Assembly (NCBI RefSeq): GCF_029087225.1
Contig: NZ_JARFJD010000002.1
Coordinates: forward strand, 473,378 to 537,377
Source: Limnobacter olei
GTDB taxonomy: Bacteria; Pseudomonadota; Gammaproteobacteria; Burkholderiales; Burkholderiaceae_B
DNA: 64,000 nucleotides
Reading direction: 5' to 3'
Position 1 is the stretch's first letter, and each line of letters begins with the position of its first letter. This document shows positions 42,188 through 53,174 of the stretch, one piece after another. The notes beneath the pieces were generated by a model, which ran no database searches, was not told the origin of the DNA, and worked only from the letters and a program-made list of their open reading frames with translations. The translations under genes were made by a program, and so were the position numbers.

Positions 42188-42841
42188 TCAACGCAAACCT
42201 GCGATGTAATCGGACACGGCTTTCATTTCCTTGTCCGACATCTTGTTTGCAATCACGGTCATCTGTTCGCTGTTGTTGCGCACACCATCACGGAAGGCAA
42301 TTAACTGGCTTTCCGTGTACTGGGCGTGCTGGCCACCCAAACGTGGATACTGGGCTGGAATGCCCGCGCCATTCGGGCTGTGGCAACCGGCACAGGCTGG
42401 AATTTTTTTGTCGGCAATACCACCGCGGTAAATCTTTTCACCCAAGGCCAGAGTGTCCTTGTTCTTGGCAGAACCGAGAGTTTGCTTCTGAGCAGCCAGG
42501 TACGCCGATACGTTCTTCATGTCTTCATCTGACAAAGCAGCCGCAAAGCCTGCCATGATCGCATTGTCGCGCAGCGGCTTTTCACCATCTTTGCCAGGCT
42601 TGAAATTCACAAGCTGCTTGTACAGGTACTCGGCATGCTGACCCGCGATCTTGGGGTAAATAGGGGCAGAAGCATTGCCATCGGCACCATGGCAGGCCAC
42701 ACACTGCTGCATGATTTCCTTGCCTTTGGCCAAGTCGGGCTTGAACACTTCAACGGGGCCGGCAGCTTGGGCCACAGACATTGAAAACATCAAAGCGGCA
42801 AACAGAGAACTCAGTTTAAGCGTCGTCAGCTTGTTCAGCAT
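42188..42841 (-). CDS. dihaem cytochrome c4 family protein
   Basis: A protein of 217 residues from the ATG at 42841; ATG codons 12 and 27 bases upstream are alternatives. The signal peptide is LSSLFAALMFSMSVAQA. The mature part is two tandem cytochrome c domains with CVACH and CAGCH haem sites and later Met ligands (NAIMAGFAAALSDEDM and MTVIANKMSDKEM). Cytochrome c4 shuttles electrons in the periplasm, often towards terminal oxidases. It sits next to the resB-ccsB pair that would attach its haems and is transcribed separately from it. Confidence 0.93.
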   Translation of the reverse strand: MLNKLTTLKLSSLFAALMFSMSVAQAAGPVEVFKPDLAKGKEIMQQCVACHGADGNASAPIYPKIAGQHAEYLYKQLVNFKPGKDGEKPLRDNAIMAGFAAALSDEDMKNVSAYLAAQKQTLGSAKNKDTLALGEKIYRGGIADKKIPACAGCHSPNGAGIPAQYPRLGGQHAQYTESQLIAFRDGVRNNSEQMTVIANKMSDKEMKAVSDYIAGLR

Positions 42842-43016
42842 GGTCAAACCCATCAAAAAGTGCATCAAAAAATAGTGCGGCTATCCAAAAAACCCTGCCC
42901 AGCCTACCCAATCAAAAACAAGGGCGCTGCCACCAAAGGCGCGCAACTGCAGCAAAGTTTTCACAAACCCTAGATTATAACCACTCAAGCGGCTGTCTTG
43001 CATCTAAAATGTGCGC

Positions 43017-44671
<1,655 letters not shown>

Positions 44672-44676
44672 TTCGC

Positions 44677-45720
44677 ATGGGAATCTGGACGCATCTGACT
44701 CAAGACAAGATCAAGAAGTTAAGTGATGCGCCCAGCCAGTTGCCCGAGTCCGGGTTTCTGTGGCTCGATACACAACTCGATGAAGAATTGTCCTGGCTGC
44801 CGGCAGTTGAATCCCTGCTCGGCTTCAAGTTGGACGAACTGCATCTGGAAGACCTCGGCAACACCTTTCATCCCAGTCACTTCGACATTGGTGATGGCTA
44901 CAACATTCTGATTATCCGGTCATTGTCCAGCAAACCCCTGTTTGACGAAAACAATCGGCTCAGCATCAAAACACGCCCAGTGTTTTTTGTTATTACTCCA
45001 AAACTGTTGGTTACATTTCGGCCGAAAGACAGCCGCACATTTGCCATGGCCCGCAAGTTTGTGGACAGTGAGCCTGAAAAACCAATGGATGAAATCGAAA
45101 CTTTCCTGAAATTCAAACGTGCCCCAGCGGGCACAGACGAACTCATGATCCAGTTGGTCAGCAATTTGGTGGACCGCTTCATGGAAACCAGAATCGAAAT
45201 TTCAGAACAACTGGATCGCTGGCAACGTGATTTGCTCAATCCGCGCAAACGCTTTCAAGACTGGAATGCCTTGCTCGCCGCTCGCAATGAAATGAATCGA
45301 CTGGAGTCAGTTGCTCAAGACCAGCGCGATGCGCTCACCGACTGGCAAGACGACCAAGAGCGTGAAGGCCGCATGGCTGCCGCCCTGCAAGTGAATGCAC
45401 GCGACACGCTTGAACACCTGGAGCGAGTCGTCAGCCTCACCCGCCGCTTGGGTGCAAATACGGAAACTGCGGTGCAGCTTCACTTCTCCGCTACAGCGCA
45501 CAAAACCAATGAAATCGTCACAGTGCTGACCATGCTGACCGCTTTGTTCATGCCACTCACGCTCATCAGCGGCATTTTTGGCATGAACTTCGAGGAAATA
45601 CCTTTCTTGAAAAATCCAAATGGGTTCTGGATCAGCCTGGGTCTCATGGGCCTGTCCAGCGTCATTTCAATTGGATTGATCTTCTGGATCAAAGGCCGAA
45701 ATCACCTCGGCAAACCCTGA
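44677..45720 (+). CDS. corA: CorA family magnesium/divalent cation transporter
   Basis: A protein of 347 residues: a large cytoplasmic N-terminal domain (about 1-285, with a long helical section around 175-280) and two C-terminal membrane helices. The first ends in the selectivity signature GMN (LISGIFGMNFEEIP), and the second is FWISLGLMGLSSVISIGLIFW. CorA proteins are pentameric channels for Mg and sometimes Co or Ni. The start ATG at 44677 lies 5 bases after hemB, so it is probably in the ysxC-hemB-corA unit. It converges on dsbD, 12 bases away, with no clear terminator between. Confidence 0.95.
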   Translation: MGIWTHLTQDKIKKLSDAPSQLPESGFLWLDTQLDEELSWLPAVESLLGFKLDELHLEDLGNTFHPSHFDIGDGYNILIIRSLSSKPLFDENNRLSIKTRPVFFVITPKLLVTFRPKDSRTFAMARKFVDSEPEKPMDEIETFLKFKRAPAGTDELMIQLVSNLVDRFMETRIEISEQLDRWQRDLLNPRKRFQDWNALLAARNEMNRLESVAQDQRDALTDWQDDQEREGRMAAALQVNARDTLEHLERVVSLTRRLGANTETAVQLHFSATAHKTNEIVTVLTMLTALFMPLTLISGIFGMNFEEIPFLKNPNGFWISLGLMGLSSVISIGLIFWIKGRNHLGKP

Positions 45721-45732
45721 GCGGCTCCAGGC

Positions 45733-47634
45733 TTACAAACCAAGGTTGGGACGGATCTGGTTCAAGGTCTGATCAAACCGCTTCGCATTCTGAAAGCCGA
45801 TCACCTGATGAATGGACTCTGTTTGCCCGGCCGGAAAAAACAAGATTGCAGGAGGCCCGAACAGGCTGAATTGCTTCAGTAAAGCCTGATCACCCGCCGT
45901 ATTGTCAGTCACATCCACCTGCACCAAACGAATACCATTGAGCTTTTCCTTGACCGAGGTGTCCGTCAAAGTAAACAACTCAAATTCTTTGCAACTCACA
46001 CACCAGTCCGCGTAAAAGTCGAGCATGACTGGCTGCTGGCTCGATTCAATCAAACCCACAACCTCCTCACTGCGCACCTTCTCAAACGCAGGCTTGCCTG
46101 TCGCAAGTTGTTGAGATACTCCATTCGCACCTGCTTGCTGACCATTCAAACCAGCCAAAGGCTGAAGCAGGCTGCCTGAGCCGGAAAAAAGACCCATCAG
46201 GTAAATCAAAGCCAAAAGCGTAAACAACAAACCGAATGTTTTGCTGATCACCTTGCCTCGTGAGCCCATGGTCGCCATGCTGCTTGCGCCATGAAACAAG
46301 GCCGCTGCAGTCATACACGCCAGCAAAGCCCACATCGCCATAATCAGCCACACTGGCGTCACTGGCGTAATTGTCCACACCGCCACGGCCAACAACACAA
46401 AACCGAACGCAGCCGATACCCAACTCATCCAGGCACCAGCCTTTGGCAATGCCGCACCTGCTCCTGCGGCAAACAGCACCAGAGGCAAGCCCATGCCCAA
46501 GGCCAGCAAAAACAAAGCTGCTCCACCCAAAACTGCGTCACCAGTTTGTCCGATATACAACAACGCACCAGCCAAGGGCGGCGCCACACACGGACCCAAC
46601 AACAGAGCCGACAACACGCCCATGACCAACACTGGAATGAATTGCCCACCTTTCAGACGACCGGTTTTCTCTTGCAGCCAACCCTGAAAGCTTGCCGGCA
46701 ATTGCAGCGAATAACCCATCAAGAGTGCTACCCCCAGCAAAGCCAACACACCGCCAAAAGCCCATAGCACGGGTGGCTGTTGCATGGCCATGACCAGGCT
46801 TTGACCTGTCAGTCCGGCCAGCACGCCCAACAAAGCGTATGTCAGGGCCATACCCAACACATACACCAATGCCAAAGCCATGGGCCTTGTCTTGCCCACT
46901 GCCCCTTGACCACCAGCCTGTTGCCCTACTACGAGACTGCTGACAATCGGCAACATCGGCAAAGTACAAGGCGTAAAAGCCAACAGCAAACCCAATCCAA
47001 AAAACACCGGCAGAACCACCAGCCACGATTGGGCTGCCAACCTGCTTGCCAGGTCGCCCGCCTCATCTGCAGGCAAACCAGCGCTGGATTGCTGGCTGTT
47101 CGTGGAAGGCAAATCCGGTTTCTTCCCGAAGAACGTGCTGACTCCTCCACCTAACACACCACCCAACAAACCACTGTCCTTGAATGCCACCGGCGTGGTC
47201 ATGGGCGGGTAACACAAACCTGCGTCTGCGCAACCTTGGGAAATCAATACGGCCTTGGCCACATCCACTGGGTTATCACCCAAACCATAACGAATTTGAA
47301 ACGCCATTTCTCCCCGAAGCGCTTCAATTTCCTGGTTCAGAAATTCATCAAACTTGCGGTCGCCCCGCGGCAAGTCAACAAACTCAAACACCGGCAAACT
47401 CATCGGGTTCTCAAGCGCAAAACGCTCACGGTACAAGTAATACTCCGGAGCAACCTTGGCACGCACATCGATCAGGCAATTCTCAACACAAGCCGGGTCT
47501 TGCACACTCAACGTAAACTGAAACGCCTCTTCGGGCGGTAAAAAATCATTGGCACGGGCCTGGCTTACACTCATCCACAAACTGACCAGCAGCAACAACG
47601 CTGGCCACATCCAGCGCGCGGTTCGCTCACTCAT
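45733..47634 (-). CDS. dsbD: thiol:disulfide interchange protein DsbD
   Basis: A protein of 633 residues in the classic three-part order. After a signal peptide (ALLLLVSLWMSVSQARA) comes the N-terminal periplasmic domain with a Cys pair (CADAGLCYPP), then a membrane domain of eight helices with the conserved FTPCTLPMLP and LLGPCVAPPLAG cysteines, then a C-terminal thioredoxin domain with the active site WCVSCK. DsbD passes electrons from cytoplasmic thioredoxin to periplasmic DsbC and the cytochrome c maturation path. It overlaps cutA by four bases (ATGA). A link to the nearby cytochrome genes is functional inference. Confidence 0.96.
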   Translation of the reverse strand: MSERTARWMWPALLLLVSLWMSVSQARANDFLPPEEAFQFTLSVQDPACVENCLIDVRAKVAPEYYLYRERFALENPMSLPVFEFVDLPRGDRKFDEFLNQEIEALRGEMAFQIRYGLGDNPVDVAKAVLISQGCADAGLCYPPMTTPVAFKDSGLLGGVLGGGVSTFFGKKPDLPSTNSQQSSAGLPADEAGDLASRLAAQSWLVVLPVFFGLGLLLAFTPCTLPMLPIVSSLVVGQQAGGQGAVGKTRPMALALVYVLGMALTYALLGVLAGLTGQSLVMAMQQPPVLWAFGGVLALLGVALLMGYSLQLPASFQGWLQEKTGRLKGGQFIPVLVMGVLSALLLGPCVAPPLAGALLYIGQTGDAVLGGAALFLLALGMGLPLVLFAAGAGAALPKAGAWMSWVSAAFGFVLLAVAVWTITPVTPVWLIMAMWALLACMTAAALFHGASSMATMGSRGKVISKTFGLLFTLLALIYLMGLFSGSGSLLQPLAGLNGQQAGANGVSQQLATGKPAFEKVRSEEVVGLIESSQQPVMLDFYADWCVSCKEFELFTLTDTSVKEKLNGIRLVQVDVTDNTAGDQALLKQFSLFGPPAILFFPAGQTESIHQVIGFQNAKRFDQTLNQIRPNLGL

Positions 47635-47972
47635 GCCCCAACTCCCTTGCCGCTTGCAGCAATCCAGTCAAGGTAAGGCGCATGTCCATCGGCAATTGGC
47701 AGCAGGATCAACTCTGGCACCTCATAGCCATGCAAACCCGGCAACGCCCTCTTCAATTCCTCGCATTGCGATTCGGAACACTTCATCATCAACATCCATT
47801 CCTTGGTCTGCTCGACCTTTCCCTGCCAGCGATAAACCGACTCCACCGGGCCCACAATATTCACACAGGCCACCAACTGCTCATCCACCAAACGATGTGC
47901 CAACGCCGTGGCACGCACATGTGAGTCGACTGTGGAATAAGCCACCCAACAGCGTTCCGCATTATTCTTCAT
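47631..47972 (-). CDS. cutA: divalent cation tolerance protein CutA
   Basis: A protein of 113 residues with the CutA1 pattern: YSTVDSHVRATALAHRLVDEQLVACVNIVGPVESVYRW (of which LACVNI-like LVACVNIVGPVESVYRW is the signature), EWMLMMKCSE and YEVPELILLPIADG. CutA forms a trimer resembling PII signalling proteins and has been linked to copper tolerance, though its exact role is unsettled. cutA directly before dsbD is a frequent arrangement in proteobacteria. Its start overlaps the stop of the ABC permease gene. Confidence 0.95.
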   Translation of the reverse strand: MKNNAERCWVAYSTVDSHVRATALAHRLVDEQLVACVNIVGPVESVYRWQGKVEQTKEWMLMMKCSESQCEELKRALPGLHGYEVPELILLPIADGHAPYLDWIAASGKGVGA

Positions 47973-48736
47973 GCGCCTTTCCGTTTAAACCTGCGTTCGG
48001 TCAAGAATATCGCCAACCCTATTCCCACTGTCGCATAGACAGCCATTTGAACCAAAAGTGCCGGCAACATGCTGAAATCGCGAGCATAAATACCCCTGAG
48101 TGCATCGACCACCACCGAAAGTGGCATGTAGTCAGCCACCATCCTCAACCATTCCGGCAACTGCTCCCTCGGGAAAAATGCACCCGACAAGAATGTCATG
48201 GGTGTTACCACCAAAGTGAAATAAAACATAAAGAAATCGTAGCTGGGCGCCCTGGCATTGATACACAGACCAAACCCGGCAAACATCAAACAAGCAAGAA
48301 TCAGCACAAACCAGGACAAAATCCAGAATTGAACGTCACCAATACCCAAAAGCGCCACGATCAATAACATGGCCCCCGTACTAATTAAACCTTTGCTAGC
48401 AGCCCAACTGCATTCACCCAACACCACCTCGCGCAAGCGAACCGGCGTATTCATGATCACCTGCCATGTTTTCTGGGTGTGCATGCGTGAAAACGCAGAA
48501 TACAAGGCTTCAAAAGTGGGCGCATTCATGGCGCTAATGCATACAGCTCCCACGGCCAGGTAGTTCAGGTACGGCATGCCCCCCACATTGGGCAACATCG
48601 ACCCGAGCCCCAAGCCAAAGGCCATCAAGGCCATTACGGGGTCAACCACATTGCCAAGTAACGATGGAAGCGCCAGCTTTCGCCACACCAAAAAGTTTCG
48701 GCGCCACACCTGAAATACCGCATGAAAATTAATCAT
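47969..48736 (-). CDS. ABC-2 type exporter permease (NodJ-like)
   Basis: A protein of 255 residues with six hydrophobic helices and the ABC-2 membrane-domain text FYFTLVVTPMTFLSGAFFPREQLPEW, of which TFLSGAFFP is the signature. It is paired with the ATP-binding gene, which it overlaps by 8 bases. The closest named relatives known to me are the NodJ permeases and their betaproteobacterial chromosomal relatives, which are not nodulation genes. The exported substrate is unknown. The gene then overlaps cutA by four bases, so all four genes to dsbD could be one transcript. Confidence 0.9.
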   Translation of the reverse strand: MINFHAVFQVWRRNFLVWRKLALPSLLGNVVDPVMALMAFGLGLGSMLPNVGGMPYLNYLAVGAVCISAMNAPTFEALYSAFSRMHTQKTWQVIMNTPVRLREVVLGECSWAASKGLISTGAMLLIVALLGIGDVQFWILSWFVLILACLMFAGFGLCINARAPSYDFFMFYFTLVVTPMTFLSGAFFPREQLPEWLRMVADYMPLSVVVDALRGIYARDFSMLPALLVQMAVYATVGIGLAIFLTERRFKRKGA

Positions 48737-49658
48737 CGCGCAAAGCCCTGCCAGTCAAACTGAAAAACACATCTTCCAGATTTCCCGGGCGATAAATATA
48801 GTCCACATCGGATTGGGGCGAACGTTTCAATGCCTCCAACATCTCGTCGGCTTTTCCATTCCTGAAATAAAAAGTCTCGCCTCGCTGCTCGATCGGCTCA
48901 CCCTTTGAACTCACATGCTGCGACACGCAACGCGCCGCACCCGCGCCCCACAACTCCAGTACTGCGTGGCCAACCACATTGCGGATCAGCGTCAGGGGTT
49001 TGTCACAAGCCACAATATCGCCATGATCAAGCACAGCCACTCGGTCCGCCAGGCGCTGTGCCTCATCCATGTAGTGGGTCGTTAAAAACATCGCCATGCC
49101 CTGTCGCTTCAGGTCAACCAACCGATCCCAAATCACATGTTTCGCTTGCGGATCCAGGCCCGTAGTTGGCTCATCAAGAAACAAAACCTTTGGCTGATTG
49201 ATCAGGGCGCGAGCCAACATCAAACGCCTGCGCATGCCGCCAGACAATGTGGCTACTGAATCATTTCTGCGGTTTACCAACTGCGCGAATCCCAGCAACA
49301 ACTCGGCACGCTCACGCAATTGCTTGCCGTGCAGGCCGAAATAACGGCCAAACACCATCAAGTTCTCGAATACCGTGAAATCCGGGTCCAGCGCATCGTA
49401 TTGGGGCACAACACCCACATCCTGCCTGGCAATGTGCCCTGCTTCGGGAAGAGTTTTTCCCAGCAATTCCACCACGCCATCATCTGCCTGCGCCAAGCCC
49501 AGCGCCAAGGCAATCGTGGTTGACTTTCCAGCGCCGTTCGGCCCCAGCAAAGCAACACACTCGCCCGCATTCAGCGAAAAATTCAAACCAGTCAGTACCG
49601 CGCGTCCACCATAGGTTTTGCGTACACCACTCAAGTTCAATACAGTAGAGCCAGCCAC
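48729..49658 (-). CDS. ABC exporter ATP-binding protein (NodI-like)
   Basis: A protein of 309 residues. Walker A is LLGPNGAGKST (about 37-47), the Q-loop VVPQYDALDPDFTVFENL, the signature LSGGMRRRLMLARAL, Walker [13 protein letters not shown] and the switch His in FLTTHYMDEAQR. The C-terminal 80 residues are a regulatory extension of the DRA/NodI type (DVDYIYRPGNLEDVFFSLTGR). It drives the adjacent ABC-2 permease. The first gene of the unit, its promoter should lie in 49659-49710. In rhizobia the NodIJ pair exports Nod factors; here only a general exporter role is supported. Confidence 0.92.
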   Translation of the reverse strand: MAGSTVLNLSGVRKTYGGRAVLTGLNFSLNAGECVALLGPNGAGKSTTIALALGLAQADDGVVELLGKTLPEAGHIARQDVGVVPQYDALDPDFTVFENLMVFGRYFGLHGKQLRERAELLLGFAQLVNRRNDSVATLSGGMRRRLMLARALINQPKVLFLDEPTTGLDPQAKHVIWDRLVDLKRQGMAMFLTTHYMDEAQRLADRVAVLDHGDIVACDKPLTLIRNVVGHAVLELWGAGAARCVSQHVSSKGEPIEQRGETFYFRNGKADEMLEALKRSPQSDVDYIYRPGNLEDVFFSLTGRALRDD

Positions 49659-49710
49659 TTACCAAAATCCCCTACAACTTTCGACACAAAACAGACTCGT
49701 CAAAGAAAAT

Positions 49711-49745
49711 AAAAAAGCCGCGCTAGCATAAGCTAACACGGCTTT
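49711..49745 (-). terminator. terminator of the ribosomal protein operon
   Basis: Arms 49714-49727 and 49732-49745 with a 4-base loop. On the minus-strand transcript all 14 positions pair if two G-U pairs are allowed, and six T follow. On the plus strand the same two positions become A-C mismatches, which fixes the direction. It is about 80 bases past rplQ. Confidence 0.9.
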
Positions 49746-49826
49746 CTTAAAACTGATTCCAGAACACTCACATTCAGCATCACTTGAAGTGACAACACAG
49801 TCACCACAAAAAGCAATGTCAAATGT

Positions 49827-50225
49827 TTAGGCCTGCTCTTCAGCGATTTCTACAATCTCAGCAGTTTCGGGACGATCCACCAACTCAACCAAAGCCATTG
49901 GTGCATTGTCGCCTTTGCGGAAACCAAACTTCAAAACGCGCATGTAACCACCTGGGCGAGCCGCGTAACGAGGACCGATCTCGTCAAACAACTTAACAAC
50001 CATTTCACGGTCACGCAAGCGGCTAAATGCCAGGCGCTTGTTGGCCAGTGTGGGTGACTTGCCCATGGTAATAATGGGTTCTGCAATCTTGCGCAGTTCC
50101 TTGGCCTTTGGCAGCGTTGTTTTGATCACTTCGTGACGCAACAAAGCGTTGGTCATGTTTCTAAACATTGCAAGGCGGTGGCTGCTGGTGCGATTTAGTT
50201 TACGCAATCCATGACGGTGACGCAT
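49827..50225 (-). CDS. rplQ: 50S ribosomal protein L17
   Basis: A protein of 132 residues opening [17 protein letters not shown], the L17 signature, with [18 protein letters not shown] and a short acidic C-terminal tail ([13 protein letters not shown]). L17 sits near the peptide exit tunnel of the large subunit. It is the last gene of the alpha operon order rpsM-rpsK-rpsD-rpoA-rplQ and is followed by the operon terminator. Confidence 0.98.
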   Translation of the reverse strand: MRHRHGLRKLNRTSSHRLAMFRNMTNALLRHEVIKTTLPKAKELRKIAEPIITMGKSPTLANKRLAFSRLRDREMVVKLFDEIGPRYAARPGGYMRVLKFGFRKGDNAPMALVELVDRPETAEIVEIAEEQA

Positions 50226-50258
50226 TTTAAATATCCTTCAATCTAACAAACGCTAAGC

Positions 50259-51239
50259 TCAAGGCTTATCGAGGCCGGCGGGTGGCCAGTTTTCCAATTT
50301 CATACCGAGTGTCAAACCGCGTGCGGCCAACACCTCCTTGATTTCGTTCAATGACTTGCGACCCAGGTTTGGAGTCTTCAACAACTCGTTTTCTGTGCGC
50401 TGAATCAGATCGCCGATGTAATAAATGTTCTCTGCTTTCAAACAGTTTGCCGAACGTACTGTCAGTTCCAGATCATCGACTGGACGCAACAGGATTGGAT
50501 CAACTTGTGGAGCACGCTGAGAAACTTCAGGTTCAGCCGTATTTTCCAGTGCAGCAAACACCGACAACTGCTCAACCAGAATACGCGCAGCCAAACGAAT
50601 TGACTCCTCTGGCGACAACACACCATTGGTTTCAATCGACATCACCAAACGGTCCAGATCAGTACGTTGTTCTACACGCGCGCTTTCCACAGCGTAAGAG
50701 ACACGTTTAACCGGGCTGAATGATGCATCCAACACGATGCGACCAATCGCCTTGCTTGGCTCATCAGGAAAACGACGAACCGAACCGGGCACATAACCAC
50801 GACCTTTTTCAACTTTGATCTGCATGTCCAGCTTGCCGCCTTGCGACAAATGGGCAATCACGTGATCTGGGTTGATGATTTCAACGTCATGGGGAAGCTC
50901 AATGTCACCCGCAGTCACTACACCCTCAACCTCGCGCTTCAAAGTCACGGTCACCACATCGCGTGATTCCAACTTGAAGACGATTCCTTTCAGGTTCAAC
51001 AACAGGTCTACTACGTCTTCCTGCACTCCATCCAGTGTCGAGTATTCATGAACCACACCAGCGATTGACACCTCAGTGGGAGCATAGCCAATCATGGATG
51101 ACAACAACACGCGACGCAGAGCATTACCCAGAGTGTGGCCATAACCACGCTCAAAAGGCTCCATGACTACTTTTGCACTGTTGGGAGCGACTGTCTCGAC
51201 CTCAACAATACGTGGCTTCAGCAAGCTAGCATTAAACAT
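50259..51239 (-). CDS. rpoA: DNA-directed RNA polymerase alpha subunit
   Basis: A protein of 326 residues. The N-terminal dimerisation domain includes [22 protein letters not shown] flexible linker follows near 235-250. The C-terminal domain ([21 protein letters not shown] and [18 protein letters not shown]) contacts UP elements and activators. Length matches betaproteobacterial RpoA. It lies 72 bases after rpsD, the widest gap within the alpha operon, which contains a short perfect palindrome. Confidence 0.99.
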   Translation of the reverse strand: MFNASLLKPRIVEVETVAPNSAKVVMEPFERGYGHTLGNALRRVLLSSMIGYAPTEVSIAGVVHEYSTLDGVQEDVVDLLLNLKGIVFKLESRDVVTVTLKREVEGVVTAGDIELPHDVEIINPDHVIAHLSQGGKLDMQIKVEKGRGYVPGSVRRFPDEPSKAIGRIVLDASFSPVKRVSYAVESARVEQRTDLDRLVMSIETNGVLSPEESIRLAARILVEQLSVFAALENTAEPEVSQRAPQVDPILLRPVDDLELTVRSANCLKAENIYYIGDLIQRTENELLKTPNLGRKSLNEIKEVLAARGLTLGMKLENWPPAGLDKP

Positions 51240-51287
51240 TCAAAATCCTTTTCAATACCCTCGGCTCGTTACACCGATAAGGCTGGG

Positions 51288-51300
51288 GATCCCTGGGATC
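51288..51300. repeat. 13-base palindrome between rpsD and rpoA
   Basis: GATCCC-T-GGGATC lies in the 72-base rpsD-rpoA gap. It would make a tight hairpin in the transcript without a T run. A processing site or weak attenuator tuning rpoA against ribosomal proteins is possible but unproven. Confidence 0.35.
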
Positions 51301-51311
51301 AGTTAATCAAA

Positions 51312-51935
51312 TTAACGTGAGTACAATTCAACGATCAAGCTTTCGTTGATCTCTTGAGAGAGGTCAGCGCGCTCAGGAATGCTCTTGAAAGAACCTTCCA
51401 TTTTCTTCGCATCCACATTGACCCACAGCGGGAAACCCATCTGTTCAGCCAAAGTTACAGACTCAACGATACGTGCCTGTGTCTTCGACTTTTCGCGAAT
51501 GGAAATGACGTCATTCAACTTCACAGAATAGGAAGGAATGTTAACGGCTTTACCATTCACCAAAATTGCCTTGTGGCTGACCAGCTGACGTGCTTCGGCG
51601 CGTGTCGAGCCAAAACCCATGCGATAAACCACATTGTCCAGACGAGATTCCAACAATTGCAACAAGGTTTCACCGGTGTTGCCTTTGCGGCGTGATGCTT
51701 CAGCAAAGTAGCGACGGAACTGCTTTTCCAGCACGCCGTACATACGCTTCACTTTTTGCTTTTCACGCAATTGTTGGCCGTAGTCAGAGGTACGAGCACC
51801 TGAGGTGCGACCATGCTGACCTGGCTTTGAATCCAATTTGCACTTGGAATCGAGACTACGGCGTGCGCTTTTCAGACTTAAGTCTGTGCCTTCACGACGT
51901 GACAACTTACACTTTGGACCTGTATATCTAGCCAC
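51312..51935 (-). CDS. rpsD: 30S ribosomal protein S4
   Basis: A protein of 207 residues starting with GTG at 51935 ([16 protein letters not shown]), with AGAGG six bases before it. The S4 RNA-binding domain is seen in [34 protein letters not shown] (core [16 protein letters not shown]). No zinc-type Cys cluster is present. S4 starts small-subunit assembly and in E. coli represses the alpha operon; a matching leader structure was not identified here. Confidence 0.98.
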   Translation of the reverse strand: MARYTGPKCKLSRREGTDLSLKSARRSLDSKCKLDSKPGQHGRTSGARTSDYGQQLREKQKVKRMYGVLEKQFRRYFAEASRRKGNTGETLLQLLESRLDNVVYRMGFGSTRAEARQLVSHKAILVNGKAVNIPSYSVKLNDVISIREKSKTQARIVESVTLAEQMGFPLWVNVDAKKMEGSFKSIPERADLSQEINESLIVELYSR

Positions 51936-52010
51936 TTGAAACCTCTTTCATTACGCGATTTGACTCGCTTCAGTCCGCCAAACGATCTGACGAACAATGG
52001 TCTTAAAAAA

Positions 52011-52406
52011 TTAGATGCGACGACGCTTGGGAGGACGACATCCGTTGTGCGGGATCGGAGTGATGTCAGAAATACTGGTCACTTTGATACCCAATGCATT
52101 CAAAGCACGTACGCTAGACTCACGGCCTGGGCCAGGTCCTTTGATAAGTACTTCAACTGTCTTGATACCGCATTCTTGCGCGGCCTTGCCTGCAACTTCA
52201 GCAGCCACCTGAGCAGCAAAAGGAGTCGACTTGCGTGAACCCTTGAAGCCCTGCGCACCCGATGTAGACCAAGCCAAGGCATTGCCCTGACGATCTGTGA
52301 TCGTGATGATGGTGTTGTTGAATGAGGCGTGTACGTGCGCAATACCGTCAGAAATATTCTTTTTGACTTTTTTGCGTGCGCGGTTATTCGCTGTTCCTTT
52401 GGCCAT
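52011..52406 (-). CDS. rpsK: 30S ribosomal protein S11
   Basis: A protein of 131 residues with the S11 text [22 protein letters not shown] and the C-terminal [17 protein letters not shown] (split here for length). S11 lines the mRNA exit region of the platform. It lies between rpsM and rpsD in the alpha operon. The N-terminal [16 protein letters not shown] is basic and typical. Confidence 0.99.
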   Translation of the reverse strand: MAKGTANNRARKKVKKNISDGIAHVHASFNNTIITITDRQGNALAWSTSGAQGFKGSRKSTPFAAQVAAEVAGKAAQECGIKTVEVLIKGPGPGRESSVRALNALGIKVTSISDITPIPHNGCRPPKRRRI

Positions 52407-52433
52407 TTGGCTAACCTTCCTATGATTACCTGA

Positions 52434-52799
52434 TTATTTCTTCAGTGCGATACCAGCACGCTTCGGACCCTTGCGAGTGCGAGAGTTTGTGCGGGTACGC
52501 TGACCACGTACAGGCAGACCCTTGCGGTGACGGAAACCACGATAGCAACCCAGATCCATCAAACGCTTGATGTTCATGGTTACTTCACGGCGCAGATCAC
52601 CTTCAGTCAGGTACTTGCCCACTTCGTCACGCAGCTTTTCCAAATCTGCGTCGTCGAGGTCTTTAACCTTCTTGGACTCAGGAATTGAGGTCACTGCACA
52701 AATTTTCTTGGCGGTGGAACGACCAATGCCGAAAATAGCAGTCAGACCGATAACGGTATGCTGGTGGCTTGGAATGTTAATGCCGGCAATACGAGCCAT
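52434..52799 (-). CDS. rpsM: 30S ribosomal protein S13
   Basis: A protein of 121 residues: [20 protein letters not shown] at the start, the helix-two-turn-helix region [13 protein letters not shown], and the basic tail [21 protein letters not shown]13 contacts the P-site tRNA and bridges to the large subunit. It is first in the alpha-type order, 15 bases after rpmJ, so spc and alpha operons run together here without a visible terminator. Confidence 0.99.
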   Translation of the reverse strand: MARIAGINIPSHQHTVIGLTAIFGIGRSTAKKICAVTSIPESKKVKDLDDADLEKLRDEVGKYLTEGDLRREVTMNIKRLMDLGCYRGFRHRKGLPVRGQRTRTNSRTRKGPKRAGIALKK

Positions 52800-52814
52800 T
52801 TAAATCCCCTTTTA

Positions 52815-52928
52815 TTAACCTTGACGCTGCTTGTGGCGCGGCTCAGAACAAATCACGCGAACAACGCCTTTGCGCTTGATCACTTTGCATTTTCTACAAA
52901 TCTTTTTTACAGATGCCTGAACTTTCAT
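52815..52928 (-). CDS. rpmJ: 50S ribosomal protein L36, zinc-binding form
   Basis: Found by translating the minus strand directly: 37 residues from the ATG at 52928, [17 protein letters not shown] through [14 protein letters not shown]. The C-x2-C-x12-C-x4-H zinc ligands are complete, so it is the zinc-dependent form. L36 is a tiny large-subunit protein. It lies between infA and rpsM, as in many betaproteobacteria. Confidence 0.97.
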   Translation of the reverse strand: MKVQASVKKICRKCKVIKRKGVVRVICSEPRHKQRQG

Positions 52929-52952
52929 GGCGAAACTCCAAAAAGAACCAAT

Positions 52953-53171
52953 TCATTTGGCTCGAAAAACAATTCGTGCTCTGGACAAGTCGTACGGCGT
53001 CAACTCAACCGTCACCTTGTCACCAGGAAGAATGCGAATATAGTTCATCCGCATCTTGCCTGATATGTGACCAAGCACCACGTGACCATTTTCCAATTTC
53101 ACTCGAAAAGTGGCGTTAGGGAGGTTTTCTACTACCTCTCCCTGCATTTGGATAACGTCGTCTTTAGACAA
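52953..53171 (-). CDS. infA: translation initiation factor IF-1
   Basis: A protein of 72 residues, [20 protein letters not shown], then [20 protein letters not shown] and [16 protein letters not shown]. This is the OB-fold factor that covers the A site during initiation. Its place between secY and rpmJ differs from E. coli, where infA is elsewhere, and matches betaproteobacteria and Gram-positives. It is 3 bases after secY. Confidence 0.99.
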   Translation of the reverse strand: MSKDDVIQMQGEVVENLPNATFRVKLENGHVVLGHISGKMRMNYIRILPGDKVTVELTPYDLSRARIVFRAK

Positions 53172-53174
53172 TCA

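Noticed and set aside
45721-45732. Possible terminator between corA and dsbD
   Set aside because: Only weak, interrupted pairing (CCTG...CAGG) and no T run.
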